64,000 bases of DNA from Candidatus Microthrix subdominans (lineage in GTDB: Bacteria > Actinomycetota > Acidimicrobiia > Acidimicrobiales > Microtrichaceae): the NCBI GenBank assembly GCA_016719385.1, contig JADJZA010000011.1, positions 62,001 to 126,000 on the forward strand, in the 5' to 3' direction. Of this stretch, positions 24,784 to 33,927 are shown one piece after another (positions within the stretch are counted from its first letter, which is position 1; every line of letters starts with the position of its first letter). The notes under the pieces were generated by a model. That model searched no databases. It was given only the letters and a program-made list of their open reading frames with translations, and was not told where the DNA came from. The translations under genes and the position numbers were made by a program.

Positions 24784-25571
24784 AGACCGCCCGCGTGATC
24801 CCATGCCTCGACGTCGACGCAGGACGCGTCGTCAAGGGGGTGAACTTCGTCGGCCTGCGCGACGCCGGCGACCCGGTCGAGCTGGCCGCCCGTTACGACG
24901 CGGAGGGCGCCGACGAGCTGGTGTTCCTCGACATCACCGCCTCGTCCGATCAGCGCGAGACGATCGTCGACGTGGTGGCGCGCACCGCCGAGGTGGTGTT
25001 CATCCCGTTCACGATCGGCGGCGGCATCCGGTCGGTCGACGACGCCCGACGCCTGCTGCGGGCAGGGGCCGACAAGGTGTCGATCAACTCGGCTGCGGTG
25101 GAGAACCCCGGGCTGATCGGTGCGCTGGCGGCCGAGTTCGGTAGCCAGTGCGTGGTCGTCTCGATCGACGCCCGCCGGGGCGATGCTCCCAGCGGCTACG
25201 AGGTGGTGATCCACGGCGGGCGAACCACGACCGGCCTCGATGCGCTGGAGTGGGCCGCCCGGGTCGTCGAGCTGGGTGCCGGCGAGATCATGTTGACCTC
25301 GATGGACCGAGACGGCACCCGCGACGGTTTTGACCTGGAGATGACCGCCGCCGTTGCGGGCACAGTCGCCGTTCCGTTGATTGCGTCCGGCGGGGCCGGC
25401 GGCCTTGACCACCTGGTCGAGGGCATCACCGAGGGCCACGCAGACGCGGTGCTGGCCGCCTCGATCTTTCACTTTGGCGAGCACACGATCGGGGAGGCCA
25501 AAGCGCACCTGGCTGCGGCCGGCGTGGACGTCCGCCCCGGGCCGTCCGCCCCGGGGAGCGAGGCTCCCTAG
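24780..25571 (+). CDS. hisF: imidazole glycerol phosphate synthase cyclase subunit
   Basis: This 263-residue TIM barrel opens with [18 protein letters not shown], holding the catalytic Asp11 equivalent. The second catalytic Asp lies in [13 protein letters not shown] (about 175). Phosphate-binding loops are FTIGGGIRS and [12 protein letters not shown]. It overlaps hisH by ATGA. The usual neighbour hisA is not here, and the next gene is korA after 135 nt. Confidence 0.97.
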   Translation: MKTARVIPCLDVDAGRVVKGVNFVGLRDAGDPVELAARYDAEGADELVFLDITASSDQRETIVDVVARTAEVVFIPFTIGGGIRSVDDARRLLRAGADKVSINSAAVENPGLIGALAAEFGSQCVVVSIDARRGDAPSGYEVVIHGGRTTTGLDALEWAARVVELGAGEIMLTSMDRDGTRDGFDLEMTAAVAGTVAVPLIASGGAGGLDHLVEGITEGHADAVLAASIFHFGEHTIGEAKAHLAAAGVDVRPGPSAPGSEAP

Positions 25572-25706
25572 CCCCTTGCGCCGACGGTGCTACCGTCGCC
25601 GCAAAGGCCGCCGGAGGCGGCTCATATGTGAACGCTGCCAGCTTTGATTGGTTGGGTGTTCCCGCAGACGGGTAGACCTGGTTCACCGCACTTTCAAGGG
25701 GAATAC

Positions 25707-27569
25707 ATGTCGCTCGATGTGGCCACACCACAAATCGTTCACGACGTCACCATCCGGCTGGCCGGGGACTCCGGTGATGGCATGCAGCTCACCGGGGACC
25801 GGTTCACCGCCCTGGCGGCGCTGGCCGGCAACGACCTGGCGACGCTGCCGGACTTCCCGGCGGAGATCCGAGCTCCGGCGGGCACCCTGCCGGGCGTCTC
25901 CGCCTTCCAGGTGCGCATCGCCGATCGGGAGGTGACCACCCCCGGGGACGACGCCGCCGTGCTGGTGGCGATGAACCCTGCGGCGTTGCGCAGCGAGCTG
26001 GCCCGACTCGCCAAGGGCGGCACCCTCATCCTCAACGGCGACGGGTTCGACGAGCGCAGCCTGGCCAAGGCCGGCTACGACGCCGACCCGCGCGGCACCG
26101 CCGAACTCGACGCCTACGAGGTCATCGACGTGCCGATGACCAGCCTCACCAAGCTGGCGGTGAAGGGCACCGGCGTCTCGGGCCGCCACGCAGGACGGTC
26201 GAAGAACTTCTTCGCCCTCGGGATCCTCGCCTGGATGTACACCCGCGACACCGAGGCGGTCAACGCCTGGATCGACGAGAAGTTCAGCGGTGACGACGCG
26301 GTGCGCCAGGCCAACCGCCGGGCACTCAGCGCCGGCCACGCATTCGGTGAAACCGCCGAGCTGGGCGCCAACGCGGTCATCGTGCCCGCCAGCAAACGCG
26401 CTCCGGGCACCTACCGCTCGGTCGATGGCAACACCGCCCTGGCCTGGGGGCTGATCGCCGCCGGTGTGTGTGCCGAGTTGCCCGTCTTTCTGGGCAGCTA
26501 TCCGATCACCCCCGCCTCGGCGATCCTTCACGAGCTGGCCCGCCACCCCGATGCGGGCGTTCGCACCTTTCAGGCCGAGGACGAGATCGCGGCGATCACC
26601 TCCGCCATCGGCGCCGCCTTCGGTGGCGACCTGGCGGTGACGACCACCTCCGGGCCGGGCCTGGCACTCAAGGCGGAGGCGCTCGGCCTGGCCGTGTCGC
26701 TCGAGCTCCCCCTGATCGTGGTCGACATCCAGCGGGGCGGGCCGGCGACCGGACTGCCGACCAAGACCGAGGCGTCCGACCTGATGATCGCCATGTACGG
26801 CCGTCACGGCGAAAGTCCCCTGCCGGTGATCTCTGCGTCACGGCCGGGGGAGTGTTTCGAGGTGGCGATCGAGGCGGCCCGGCTGGCACTGAAGTACCGC
26901 ACGCCGGTGATCCTGTTGTCCGACGGCTATCTGGCCAACTCATCGGAGCCGTGGCGGTTGCCCGACGTGTCCGAGCTGCCCGACATCTCGGTGGCCAAGA
27001 CGACCGAACCCAACCACGAGCGTCCCGATGGCGGGAGCGACTTCTGGCCCTACGAGCGTGACCCCGACACGCTGGCTCGACCGTGGGCCGTGCCCGGCAC
27101 GCCGGGGCTGGAGCACCGCATCGGTGGCCTGGAGAAGGCGGACGGCACCGGCAACATCTCCTATGACCCCGACAACCACCAGCGCATGACCGACCTGCGG
27201 GCCGCCAAAGTGGCCGGTATCGCCGGTGACATCCCGCCGGCCGTCGTCGAAGGCGATGTCGACGCCGACGTGTTGATCGTCGGCTGGGGCTCCACCTGGG
27301 GGGCGATTACCCACGCGATGGCCCGCCTGGCCAACGCCGGTCACCGCACCGCCCACGTGCACCTGCGCCATCTCAACCCGTTTCCGGCCAACCTGGGCGA
27401 GGTGCTCGGGCGCTACTCGACGATCGTGGTGCCCGAGCTGAACTCCGGCCAGCTCAGCCGCCTGCTGCGCGCCGAGTTTCTCGTCGATGCCCACCCGGTC
27501 TCCAAAGTGGAGGGGCAACCGTTCTCGGCGGCCGAACTGACCGCCCGAATCTCGGAGGTACTGCGATGA
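25707..27569 (+). CDS. korA: 2-oxoacid (2-oxoglutarate):ferredoxin oxidoreductase, alpha subunit with fused gamma domain
   Basis: This 620-residue protein oxidatively decarboxylates 2-oxoglutarate to succinyl-CoA with ferredoxin in the TCA cycle. The N-terminal gamma-type domain starts with LAGDSGDGMQLTGDRF (about 16-31). The alpha (pyrimidine-binding) domain has FLGSYPITPASAILHELARH (about 262), TTTSGPGLALKAEALGLAVS and a C-terminal transketolase-like domain with VGWGSTWGAI. ATG 25707 is preceded by AAGGGG. It is coupled to korB by an ATGA overlap. No separate ferredoxin-like subunit is present, matching the two-subunit actinobacterial KorAB. Pyruvate or another oxoacid as substrate cannot be excluded. 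Confidence 0.92.
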   Translation: MSLDVATPQIVHDVTIRLAGDSGDGMQLTGDRFTALAALAGNDLATLPDFPAEIRAPAGTLPGVSAFQVRIADREVTTPGDDAAVLVAMNPAALRSELARLAKGGTLILNGDGFDERSLAKAGYDADPRGTAELDAYEVIDVPMTSLTKLAVKGTGVSGRHAGRSKNFFALGILAWMYTRDTEAVNAWIDEKFSGDDAVRQANRRALSAGHAFGETAELGANAVIVPASKRAPGTYRSVDGNTALAWGLIAAGVCAELPVFLGSYPITPASAILHELARHPDAGVRTFQAEDEIAAITSAIGAAFGGDLAVTTTSGPGLALKAEALGLAVSLELPLIVVDIQRGGPATGLPTKTEASDLMIAMYGRHGESPLPVISASRPGECFEVAIEAARLALKYRTPVILLSDGYLANSSEPWRLPDVSELPDISVAKTTEPNHERPDGGSDFWPYERDPDTLARPWAVPGTPGLEHRIGGLEKADGTGNISYDPDNHQRMTDLRAAKVAGIAGDIPPAVVEGDVDADVLIVGWGSTWGAITHAMARLANAGHRTAHVHLRHLNPFPANLGEVLGRYSTIVVPELNSGQLSRLLRAEFLVDAHPVSKVEGQPFSAAELTARISEVLR

Positions 27570-28612
27570 GCGTGATCGACGAACCTGTCCTCGACGAACC
27601 TGTCCTCGACGAACAGAGGGTCGGGATCCCGACCACCAAGCGGGCCGACTGGCAAAGCGACCAAGAGGTGCGCTGGTGTCCGGGCTGCGGGGACTACTCG
27701 ATCCTCGCCGCGATGCAGCTGGCGTTGCCCGACATGGGCATCCGCCGGGAGGACACGGTGGTGATCTCCGGCATCGGGTGTGCCGCCCGTTTCCCGTATT
27801 ACATGGACACCTACGGCATCCACTCGATCCACGGCCGGGCGCCTGCGCTGGCCACCGGGTTGGCGCTGGCCCGACCCGAGCTGTCGGTGTTCGTCGTCGG
27901 CGGCGACGGCGACCTGCTGTCGATCGGTGGCAACCACCTGCTGCACGCGCTGCGCCGCAACGTCAACCTGACGATCCTGTTGTTCAACAACCGCATCTAC
28001 GGCCTGACCAAGGGGCAGTACTCCCCGACCTCCGAGGTGGGCAAGACCACCAAGAGCACGCCGTTCGGCTCGGTCGATGCCCCCCTCAACCCGCTGGCGG
28101 TGGCGCTCGGCGCCGGCGCCACGTTCGTCGCCCGCACCCACGACATGGACCGGGTGGGGATGCAGGAGATCTTCCGCCGGGCTCACGCCCATCAGGGGGC
28201 CGCCTTCGTCGAGATCCTGCAGAACTGCAACGTGTTCAACGACGGTGCGTTCACCGACGTCACCGGCAAGTCGGTCCGCTCCGAGATGCTGATCCCGCTC
28301 GTCGACGGTCAGCCCGCCCGTTTTGGCGAGGACGGCCATGCCGGGGTGCATATCGACCTGGACGGGGCTCGGGTGGTCGAGGTCGACGAGGTGGACGCCG
28401 GCAGCCTCTACGTGCACGAGGAACGACGTGTGAGTCCGACCGCGGCCATGGCCCTGGCGCTGATGGCGCCCGAACCCACCGAGCCGACACCGATGGGCAT
28501 CTTCCGCGACGTCACCGCGCCGGTGCATCGCGCTGCCGAGGTGACCGGTCCGGGCAGCCGCGACGACCTGACCGCCATGCTCGCGTCGGGCACGACCTGG
28601 ACGGTCGACTAG
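27566..28612 (+). CDS. korB: 2-oxoacid:ferredoxin oxidoreductase, beta subunit
   Basis: This 348-residue TPP- and [4Fe-4S]-binding partner of KorA has the cluster Cys motif WCPGCGDYSIL (about 34-44) and a further Cys in SGIGCAARFPYY. The TPP motif is VVGGDGDLLSIGGNHLLHA followed by NNRIYGLTKGQYSPTS. The first 15 residues contain a short in-frame duplication (DEPVL twice, from a 15-bp direct repeat at 27578-27607), likely slippage in a non-conserved tail. It shares the operon with korA. Confidence 0.93.
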   Translation: MSVIDEPVLDEPVLDEQRVGIPTTKRADWQSDQEVRWCPGCGDYSILAAMQLALPDMGIRREDTVVISGIGCAARFPYYMDTYGIHSIHGRAPALATGLALARPELSVFVVGGDGDLLSIGGNHLLHALRRNVNLTILLFNNRIYGLTKGQYSPTSEVGKTTKSTPFGSVDAPLNPLAVALGAGATFVARTHDMDRVGMQEIFRRAHAHQGAAFVEILQNCNVFNDGAFTDVTGKSVRSEMLIPLVDGQPARFGEDGHAGVHIDLDGARVVEVDEVDAGSLYVHEERRVSPTAAMALALMAPEPTEPTPMGIFRDVTAPVHRAAEVTGPGSRDDLTAMLASGTTWTVD

Positions 28613-28654
28613 CCGCCGGCGGGGGAGCCCGGGCGAGTAGGTTGCCCGGTGCCG

Positions 28655-29026
28655 ATGACTGATCACAGCGCCCCCGAAACCCCTACCTCGAGCGGACCCG
28701 TCGACCACGACGGTGAACCGCTGCCGATCAAGATGCTCGCCGACCGTTTGCTGGTCGCGCCCGACTCCGAGGGCGAGCGGCGCTCGACCGGCGGCATCCT
28801 CATCCCGGCAACCGCCGAACGGGGCAAGCGCCTCAGCTGGGCCGAGGTGCGGGCCCTGGGGCCCAACGTGCGCAGCGTCAAGGACGGCGACCAGGTGCTG
28901 TTCAACCCCGAGGACGTCTTCGAGGTGGAGGTGCGGGGCGAAACGTTCATCATCCTGCGCGAACGTGACGTGCATGCCGTGGCCGCCCAACGTCTGGCCG
29001 AGGGCTCGACCGGGTTGTACTTGTGA
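28655..29026 (+). CDS. GroES-like co-chaperonin domain protein
   Basis: This 123-residue protein resembles chaperonin-10: IKMLADRLLVAPDSEGERRSTGG has the mobile-loop region, and ILIPATAE and VLFNPEDVFEVEVRGETFIILRERDV follow the Cpn10 beta-barrel. There is an N-terminal extension of about 25 residues. No groEL is adjacent, unlike the normal groESL operon, so it may be a divergent second Cpn10 with another partner. ATG 28655 is preferred over GTG 28649. It overlaps hisI by GTGA. Confidence 0.8.
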   Translation: MTDHSAPETPTSSGPVDHDGEPLPIKMLADRLLVAPDSEGERRSTGGILIPATAERGKRLSWAEVRALGPNVRSVKDGDQVLFNPEDVFEVEVRGETFIILRERDVHAVAAQRLAEGSTGLYL

Positions 29027-29373
29027 GCGCCGTCGACCTACCGCTGGACGCCCTGAGCTTCGATGAGGCCGGCCTGATCTGCGCCGTCGTCGTCGACGAC
29101 GACTCCGGCGAGGTGCTGATGGTGGCCTGGATGAACCGTGAGACCCTGATCGAAACGATCGAGACCGGACGCATGGTCTACTGGTCGCGCTCCCGCCAGG
29201 AGCGGTGGCGCAAGGGCGATACCTCCGGAGATGTGCAGCACCTGCGCTCGGCCGCCTACGACTGCGACGGTGACGCGCTGTTGTTCCGGGTCGATCAAGT
29301 CGGGGCCGCCTGCCATACCGGCTCACGCAGCTGCTTCTTTCGATCGCTCGTTACCGAGAACGCCGAACGATGA
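29023..29373 (+). CDS. hisI: phosphoribosyl-AMP cyclohydrolase
   Basis: This 116-residue monofunctional HisI opens the purine ring of PR-AMP in histidine synthesis. The conserved LMVAWMNRETL (about 32) and YWSRSRQERWRKGDTSG (about 49-65) are present. The zinc/magnesium ligands lie in DCDGDALLFRVDQ and CHTGSRSCFF (two Cys and a His near the C-terminus). GTG 29023 overlaps the GroES-like gene and its stop overlaps trpE, so it is in the middle of a tightly coupled operon, although separated from the other his genes by korAB. Confidence 0.96.
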   Translation: MSAVDLPLDALSFDEAGLICAVVVDDDSGEVLMVAWMNRETLIETIETGRMVYWSRSRQERWRKGDTSGDVQHLRSAAYDCDGDALLFRVDQVGAACHTGSRSCFFRSLVTENAER

Positions 29374-30941
29374 GCTCCGAGCTGACCCGCGAGCGCTTCG
29401 GCGAGCTGGCTGCCGACTTCACCGTCGTGCCGGTCTGGCGCCAGCTGCTCGCCGATCTCACCACCCCGGTGGCGGCGTTCGCCCGCCTGTGCGAGGGCGA
29501 CGAGCCGGGTTTCCTGCTCGAGTCGGTCGAACTGGGCGGGGGATGGGGTCGGTGGTCCTTCGTCGGCCGCCGCCCACTGGCCCGCCTGTCGCTGGCCGGC
29601 GGTCAGGTCACGGTCGACGCCCGTCCGGGGCCACTCAGCGACCTGCTCGCCGAGCTGCCCCCCGTCGGCATGCTGGCGACGATCGAGGCGATGGGGCGGA
29701 TCCTGACCGCCCCGAGCAGCGAGTCGATCGGATTCCCCGAGGGCGCCGAGCCGCCGCTGCACTCCGGCCTGGTCGGCTATCTGGGATACGACGTCGTCCG
29801 CGAGGTGGAGCACCTGCCCGATACGCCCCTCGACGACCGCGGGTTTCCCGAGGCGGTTCAGTCGGTGATCGGCGAGCTGGCCGCCTACGACCACTTCAGC
29901 CAGCGGGTCACGCTGATCGTCAACGTCGTCGTGCCGCCCGATGCCGACGAGGCGATGTTGGACGATCTGTTCGACAACGCGGTGGCGGCGCTCGACACGC
30001 TGACCGCCGATGGTGCCCGTCCGCTCGACGAGCCGCTCGTCCACCCGCCCCGCAGCGACGATCCGGTGCCGCCGGTGCGGGCCAGCCTGGACGAGACCGC
30101 CTACTGCCAGGCGGTTGAGGTGGCCAAGGAGCACATCCTCGACGGCGACATCTTTCAGGTGGTGCTGTCCACCCGCTACGAGTTCGACCTCGACGCCGAC
30201 CCCTTTGACGTCTACCGGGTGCTGCGCCAGATCAACCCCAGCCCCTACATGTTCTTCGTCCGCGAGCCCGAGCTGGTGTTGGTGGGCTGTTCACCCGAGC
30301 CGCTGGTGCAGCTGCTGGGCGACCGGGTGATCTCCCGGCCGATCGCCGGCACCCGCTTTCGGGGCCGCACGCCGGAACACGACCGCAAGTTGGCCGCCGA
30401 ACTGGCCGAGCATCCCAAGGAGCGGGCCGAGCACCTGATGCTGGTCGACCTGGCCCGCAACGACGTGGGCCGCGTGGTCCAGTTCGGCACCTGCGAGGTG
30501 GAGGAGCTGATGACGCTGGAGAAGTTCAGCCACGTCATGCACCTGACCAGCCAGGTGGCCGGCACCCTCGCCGAGGGCAAGACCCCCGCCGACGTGCTGG
30601 CGGCGACGCTGCCCGCCGGCACGGTGTCGGGCGCGCCCAAGGTGCGGGCGATGGAGCTGATCGACGAGCTCGAGCCGATCAAACGCGGCCCATACTCCGG
30701 TGTTGTCGGCTACCTGGACTTCTCCGGCAACATCGACACGGCCATCGCCATCCGCACGATGGTGATCGATCGCCATCCCGACCAATCCATCGCCCCGTGG
30801 CGAGGTGCGGTGCAGGCGGGTGCGGGCATCGTCGCCGACAGCGATCCGGCCGACGAGTACCTGGAGACCCGCAACAAGGCCAAGGCGCTTTTGGTTGCCG
30901 TACCAGCCGCCGAGCGGATGACCGCCCAGCGGTTGTCCTAA
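29370..30941 (+). CDS. trpE: anthranilate synthase component I
   Basis: This 523-residue chorismate-utilising enzyme makes anthranilate with TrpG. The C-terminal catalytic domain shows IAGTRFRGRTPEHD (about 326), MLVDLARNDVGRV, AGTVSGAPKVRAMELIDELEP (about 415-435) and GAGIVADSDPADEYLET. The N-terminal region has LLESVELGGGWGRWSFVG, with the Ser-bearing motif that binds tryptophan for feedback inhibition. No trpG is present in the window. trpC and trpF lie 22-24 kb away, so the trp genes are dispersed. It is coupled to hisI by ATGA and its 3' end overlaps a convergent gene by 4 nt. Confidence 0.95.
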   Translation: MSSELTRERFGELAADFTVVPVWRQLLADLTTPVAAFARLCEGDEPGFLLESVELGGGWGRWSFVGRRPLARLSLAGGQVTVDARPGPLSDLLAELPPVGMLATIEAMGRILTAPSSESIGFPEGAEPPLHSGLVGYLGYDVVREVEHLPDTPLDDRGFPEAVQSVIGELAAYDHFSQRVTLIVNVVVPPDADEAMLDDLFDNAVAALDTLTADGARPLDEPLVHPPRSDDPVPPVRASLDETAYCQAVEVAKEHILDGDIFQVVLSTRYEFDLDADPFDVYRVLRQINPSPYMFFVREPELVLVGCSPEPLVQLLGDRVISRPIAGTRFRGRTPEHDRKLAAELAEHPKERAEHLMLVDLARNDVGRVVQFGTCEVEELMTLEKFSHVMHLTSQVAGTLAEGKTPADVLAATLPAGTVSGAPKVRAMELIDELEPIKRGPYSGVVGYLDFSGNIDTAIAIRTMVIDRHPDQSIAPWRGAVQAGAGIVADSDPADEYLETRNKAKALLVAVPAAERMTAQRLS

Positions 30942-31294
30942 AGCCAGCGGATCTGGTCGACGAGATCGTGATCGCCGGGATTGGCTAGAAGCAACCCGTT
31001 GAGTGCGTCGATGTAGCGGCCGCTGGCATGGTGGGTTCGGGGCAGCGTCGAGTCGGAGGTGAAGATCAGGCCGAGGTGTGATCGTCCCTCGCTCCGCCAA
31101 CGACGAGCGATGATGGCGAAGTCGGCGACGTTGTTGGTCAACAGCGAGCGCCCCTCGCTCGCGCAGAACTCAAGCAAGTCCTCGTCCTCCTCCGCCTGCC
31201 AACCCCGTTCGATCGCTGCCACGGCGTCGTGCCCATGATCTCGAAGCGCCGGCGCGATCGACGACGGGTAGTGGTGGTCGAGCGCCAGCTTCAC
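30938..31294 (-). CDS. DUF5615-type PIN-like toxin
   Basis: This 118-residue protein begins MKLALDHHYPSS with the conserved first Asp. A second acidic cluster (EEDEDLLEFC) is followed by LLTNNVADFAIIARRW, the TN-x2-DF motif of PIN-like DUF5615 ribonucleases. It overlaps the upstream antitoxin gene by ATGA, the expected order for a DUF433/DUF5615 pair. RNA cleavage is inferred from the fold. Confidence 0.82.
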   Translation of the reverse strand: MKLALDHHYPSSIAPALRDHGHDAVAAIERGWQAEEDEDLLEFCASEGRSLLTNNVADFAIIARRWRSEGRSHLGLIFTSDSTLPRTHHASGRYIDALNGLLLANPGDHDLVDQIRWL

Positions 31295-31719
31295 GCGATG
31301 GCGGCCTGCTCGCGTTCCCAGCGATGCCGCTCGTCGGCTTCCACCTCTGCGGACCAGTCGGCATCGGCGTCAACCTCCTCGGTGAACTCGGCGTAGTAGG
31401 CAACCGCGGCGCGAACCGTCGCCGAGGCTATGCCGAGCGATGAGGCGGTCTGATCGATGTCGGCATCGTGACCTCGGACGGTTTCCATGACCTGACGGAC
31501 CTTGAGCCGCGTGCCGACCAGGTAGGGCTCGTTGCGTCCCGCTGCGCCGGTGCGAAACCGAATCAACGGGTGACGTTCGGTTCGGAGAGCTTGGCCGAGC
31601 AGCCGGTCGGCTAGCGCATTCCGTGACTCGTTGGTCGACTTGGCGACCTGGTCGAGCAGCGAGCTGGTTGACCGAGAAAGCCGAAACGAGCGCTGTACCG
31701 AACCTGGAACTGTAGCCAT
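31291..31719 (-). CDS. DUF433 antitoxin with ribbon-helix-helix-like N-terminus
   Basis: This 142-residue protein has an N-terminal segment VQRSFRLSRSTSSLLDQVA (about 8-26) that looks like a ribbon-helix-helix DNA-binding unit. It is followed by a DUF433 helix-turn-helix core (PYLVGTRLKVRQVMETVRGH, then IDQTASSLGIASATVRAAVAYY). DUF433 proteins are cognate antitoxins of DUF5615 toxins and normally autoregulate. The start could also be ATG 31728. The region just upstream is relatively AT-rich, which suits a promoter. Confidence 0.8.
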   Translation of the reverse strand: MATVPGSVQRSFRLSRSTSSLLDQVAKSTNESRNALADRLLGQALRTERHPLIRFRTGAAGRNEPYLVGTRLKVRQVMETVRGHDADIDQTASSLGIASATVRAAVAYYAEFTEEVDADADWSAEVEADERHRWEREQAAIA

Positions 31720-31800
31720 GTATCCCATTGTAACCCAACCCGTTGAAGCCGGTCGCTTGAGCAGCAAGATGTGTAGAGATCGGGTTGACCGCCTCGATCT

Positions 31801-32106
31801 TCAACAGCCGAGGGCGTAGCCGATCGCTTCGCACACCTGGTCCATGACCGGCTCATCAACGAGGCCGACCCGGCCGGTCAACACCCGCTGCTCGATCGTG
31901 TGGAGTCCATCGCAGTTGACCACCGAGGGTCGATCGAGGCCCACAGTGTCTTCGACCTCGACTTCGGCAGCCAGGCCCCGACTGGTAGTGCTGATTTCGG
32001 CCACCGTGACCAGGCTGCGCACATCGATCACCTCGTTCCGCGTCACGATCAAAACCGGCCGTCGTTTGTTGCCAACATAGGCCCACCAGATCTCTCCGCG
32101 ATTCAT
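31801..32106 (-). CDS. MazF-family endoribonuclease toxin
   Basis: This 101-residue protein begins MNRGEIWWAYVGNKRRPVLI, with the G-E-I-W start and R-R-P-V-L-I-V-T-R motif of MazF/PemK toxins. It continues with LVTVAEIST and PSVVNCDGLHTIEQ, the usual late strands. The start ATG 32106 overlaps the antitoxin stop (4 nt). It would cleave mRNA at short sequences when free of its antitoxin. It is a second, independent TA module 80 nt upstream of the DUF433/DUF5615 pair. Confidence 0.88.
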   Translation of the reverse strand: MNRGEIWWAYVGNKRRPVLIVTRNEVIDVRSLVTVAEISTTSRGLAAEVEVEDTVGLDRPSVVNCDGLHTIEQRVLTGRVGLVDEPVMDQVCEAIGYALGC

Positions 32107-32315
32107 TCGGCGCTCCAGGCCTCGGCGTCGTCCCAGAACGGGTCCGCCTGCTCCGGATTCCGCAGGTAGGCAGCCCGGTCCGACGCGGCCAGAGCTTCTC
32201 GAACGGCGGCAGCGACTCCATCTCGGGCCGCAGCCGAGATGTTGATGTTCAACACCCGAGCCTTCTCGGCGAGCGATTCGTCGAGGGTGAAACTGGTGCG
32301 CGTCGATGCCATCAC
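32103..32315 (-). CDS. antitoxin of the MazF pair (CcdA/MazE-like)
   Basis: This 70-residue protein has an N-terminal ribbon-helix-helix (STRTSFTLDESLAEKARVL) and a disordered acidic C-terminus with RNPEQADPFWDDAEAWS, the typical toxin-binding tail. It precedes and overlaps mazF, as in classic type II modules. The class (CcdA-like rather than MazE-like) is a judgement from the tail. Confidence 0.82.
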   Translation of the reverse strand: MMASTRTSFTLDESLAEKARVLNINISAAARDGVAAAVREALAASDRAAYLRNPEQADPFWDDAEAWSAE

Positions 32316-32370
32316 CTGATGTTACCAACTGGTGATGGCATCGCTGTTCCCGGTTGAGTCGAGTACTCCC

Positions 32371-33746
32371 TCACGCCGCTGTCGGGTGGCTGCGCTGGTG
32401 GTGTCGTTGGGAGTCGATGAGACGTCCGGTGGGTGTTCGCCATCGGAATCTGACCTGGTCGGGGTCGCCGGTGTTGGGGTCGTTGGGCTGTGTGGTTGGG
32501 GGCTGTGCGGTTCTGGTCATTGTCCAGCCGGGTCGGTGGGTGACCCGGTGGTGGTGTCGGCATAAAAGCCCGAGGTTGTTGATGTCGGTTGGGCCGTTGT
32601 TGTCCCATCCGTCGACGTGGTGGGCGTCGCACCAGCTGGCGGGCCGGTCGCAGCCGGGGAAGATGCAGCCGCCGTCGCGGGCGAGGAGGGCGCGGCGTTG
32701 GTGGCGGTTGGCGTAGCGGAGGGTGCGACCCATGTTGAGGGATCGCCGGAACCAGCGACCTCGAGCGGTCGGATGAGGCCGGCGGCGATGATGAACCGGA
32801 GGATGTGTGGTGAGAGGTGGTTGCCGTCGTCGTCGGTGAGTTCGCCGCCGTTCTCGGTGTCGCCGGTGTCGTTGAGGATCACGACGATTTCGGGTTCGGG
32901 GAGCTTGCCTTTGCCGTCGGGTACCCCGGAGCCTCGGTCGAGGAGTTCGCCGAGCGCTTCGGCGCATGCTTGTCCTCGGCTGGGGACCGGTGTGTCGCCG
33001 CCGGTGGCTTCGGCGTCGGCGCGGTAGCGCTTCAGCACGCGATCGGTTTCGCCGTCGATCAGCTTGCGGATCGTCAACGCCAACTCGCCGACCAGCTGGC
33101 CGGAGATGTAGGTGATGCCGTCGGTGGTGGGCACGAGGTGGAGGTGGTTGTTGGCCGGATCGGAGGCTGGGTCGTAGCCGCCGTCCTGATCCAAACGTTG
33201 AGCGATACCGCGTACTTCGCGGGCCCAGCGTTCGAACCCGGCCACTTGGGCCAGGTCGATCAGCGCCGGCAACAGCTCGATCATCGCCGCTCGGACGCGG
33301 CTGTTGGCGGCCCGGTCGAACACCCCGACGTGTTGCCAGCCGATCACCCCGGTTTCGAGGGCATCAGCCAACTCGCCATACCGGGCGTGGAGTCGTTGGG
33401 CGGTACGCATGCGGGCCGAGGCGGCGGAGCGGGCCTGCCGGGTGCGGTCGGCGTACCAGGCGTTCGGCGTGTGGCCGTGCAGGCGATCGCACAGATCGGA
33501 CTGGGCGATCTCGGCCAGCAACACGCTCTCCCGATGATCCAGCCGGCATCGCTGCGCAGCGATGCCGACGAGTTCATCCAACTCAGCGGACCCTTCGGAG
33601 TTGGCCTCAACAGCGTCGGGCGTTGCCGCTGCGCTGTCACCGTCGCTGTTCAATTTGTTGGCGCTCGATCCGCCGGTGAACATGGTAGTATCGTACACCT
33701 GTTCGATCGCCGATGCCAGAAGTTTTTCCACCGATTCCTTCGGCAT
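32371..33746 (-). CDS. DUF222-HNH endonuclease, broken by a one-base frameshift
   Basis: Two minus-strand frames together give one protein of about 458 residues. The first (from ATG 33746, MPKESVEKLLAS) carries a DUF222 domain with SARMRTAQRLHARYGELADAL and PSRGQACAEALGELL. The second, entered near 32740, carries the HNH nuclease: GRTLRYANRHQRRALLARDG, then IFPGCDRPASWCDAHHVDGW and LGLLCRHHHR. At 32737-32742 a C-run on the coding strand is one base short. Restoring it reads G-D-P-L-N-M-G-R-T and joins the domains. This is the 13E12-repeat-type family, abundant in actinobacteria and probably mobile-associated. It may be a true pseudogene or a consensus error. The start is uncertain because the frame extends into the divergent oxidase gene. 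Confidence 0.85.
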
Positions 33747-33927
33747 TTGGCAGCTGCGTCCGGCGTGGCCGACCGGTCCAATCGTCGCCTCCGCATCCTC
33801 GTCGGCCGCTGAACCGGGAGTGGTCGCGTTGCCCCTCGGGCATTCGCCACCGTGGTAGCGTGTCGTACACCGACATAGTGACTCGTGTCGACTTGAACTA
33901 GTGGAAAATAGAAGTATTGTGCTCGGC

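Noticed and set aside
27413..29326. 637-codon minus-strand frame opposite korB, the GroES-like gene and hisI
   Set aside because: Composition shadow. The plus-strand genes are overlapping and conserved.
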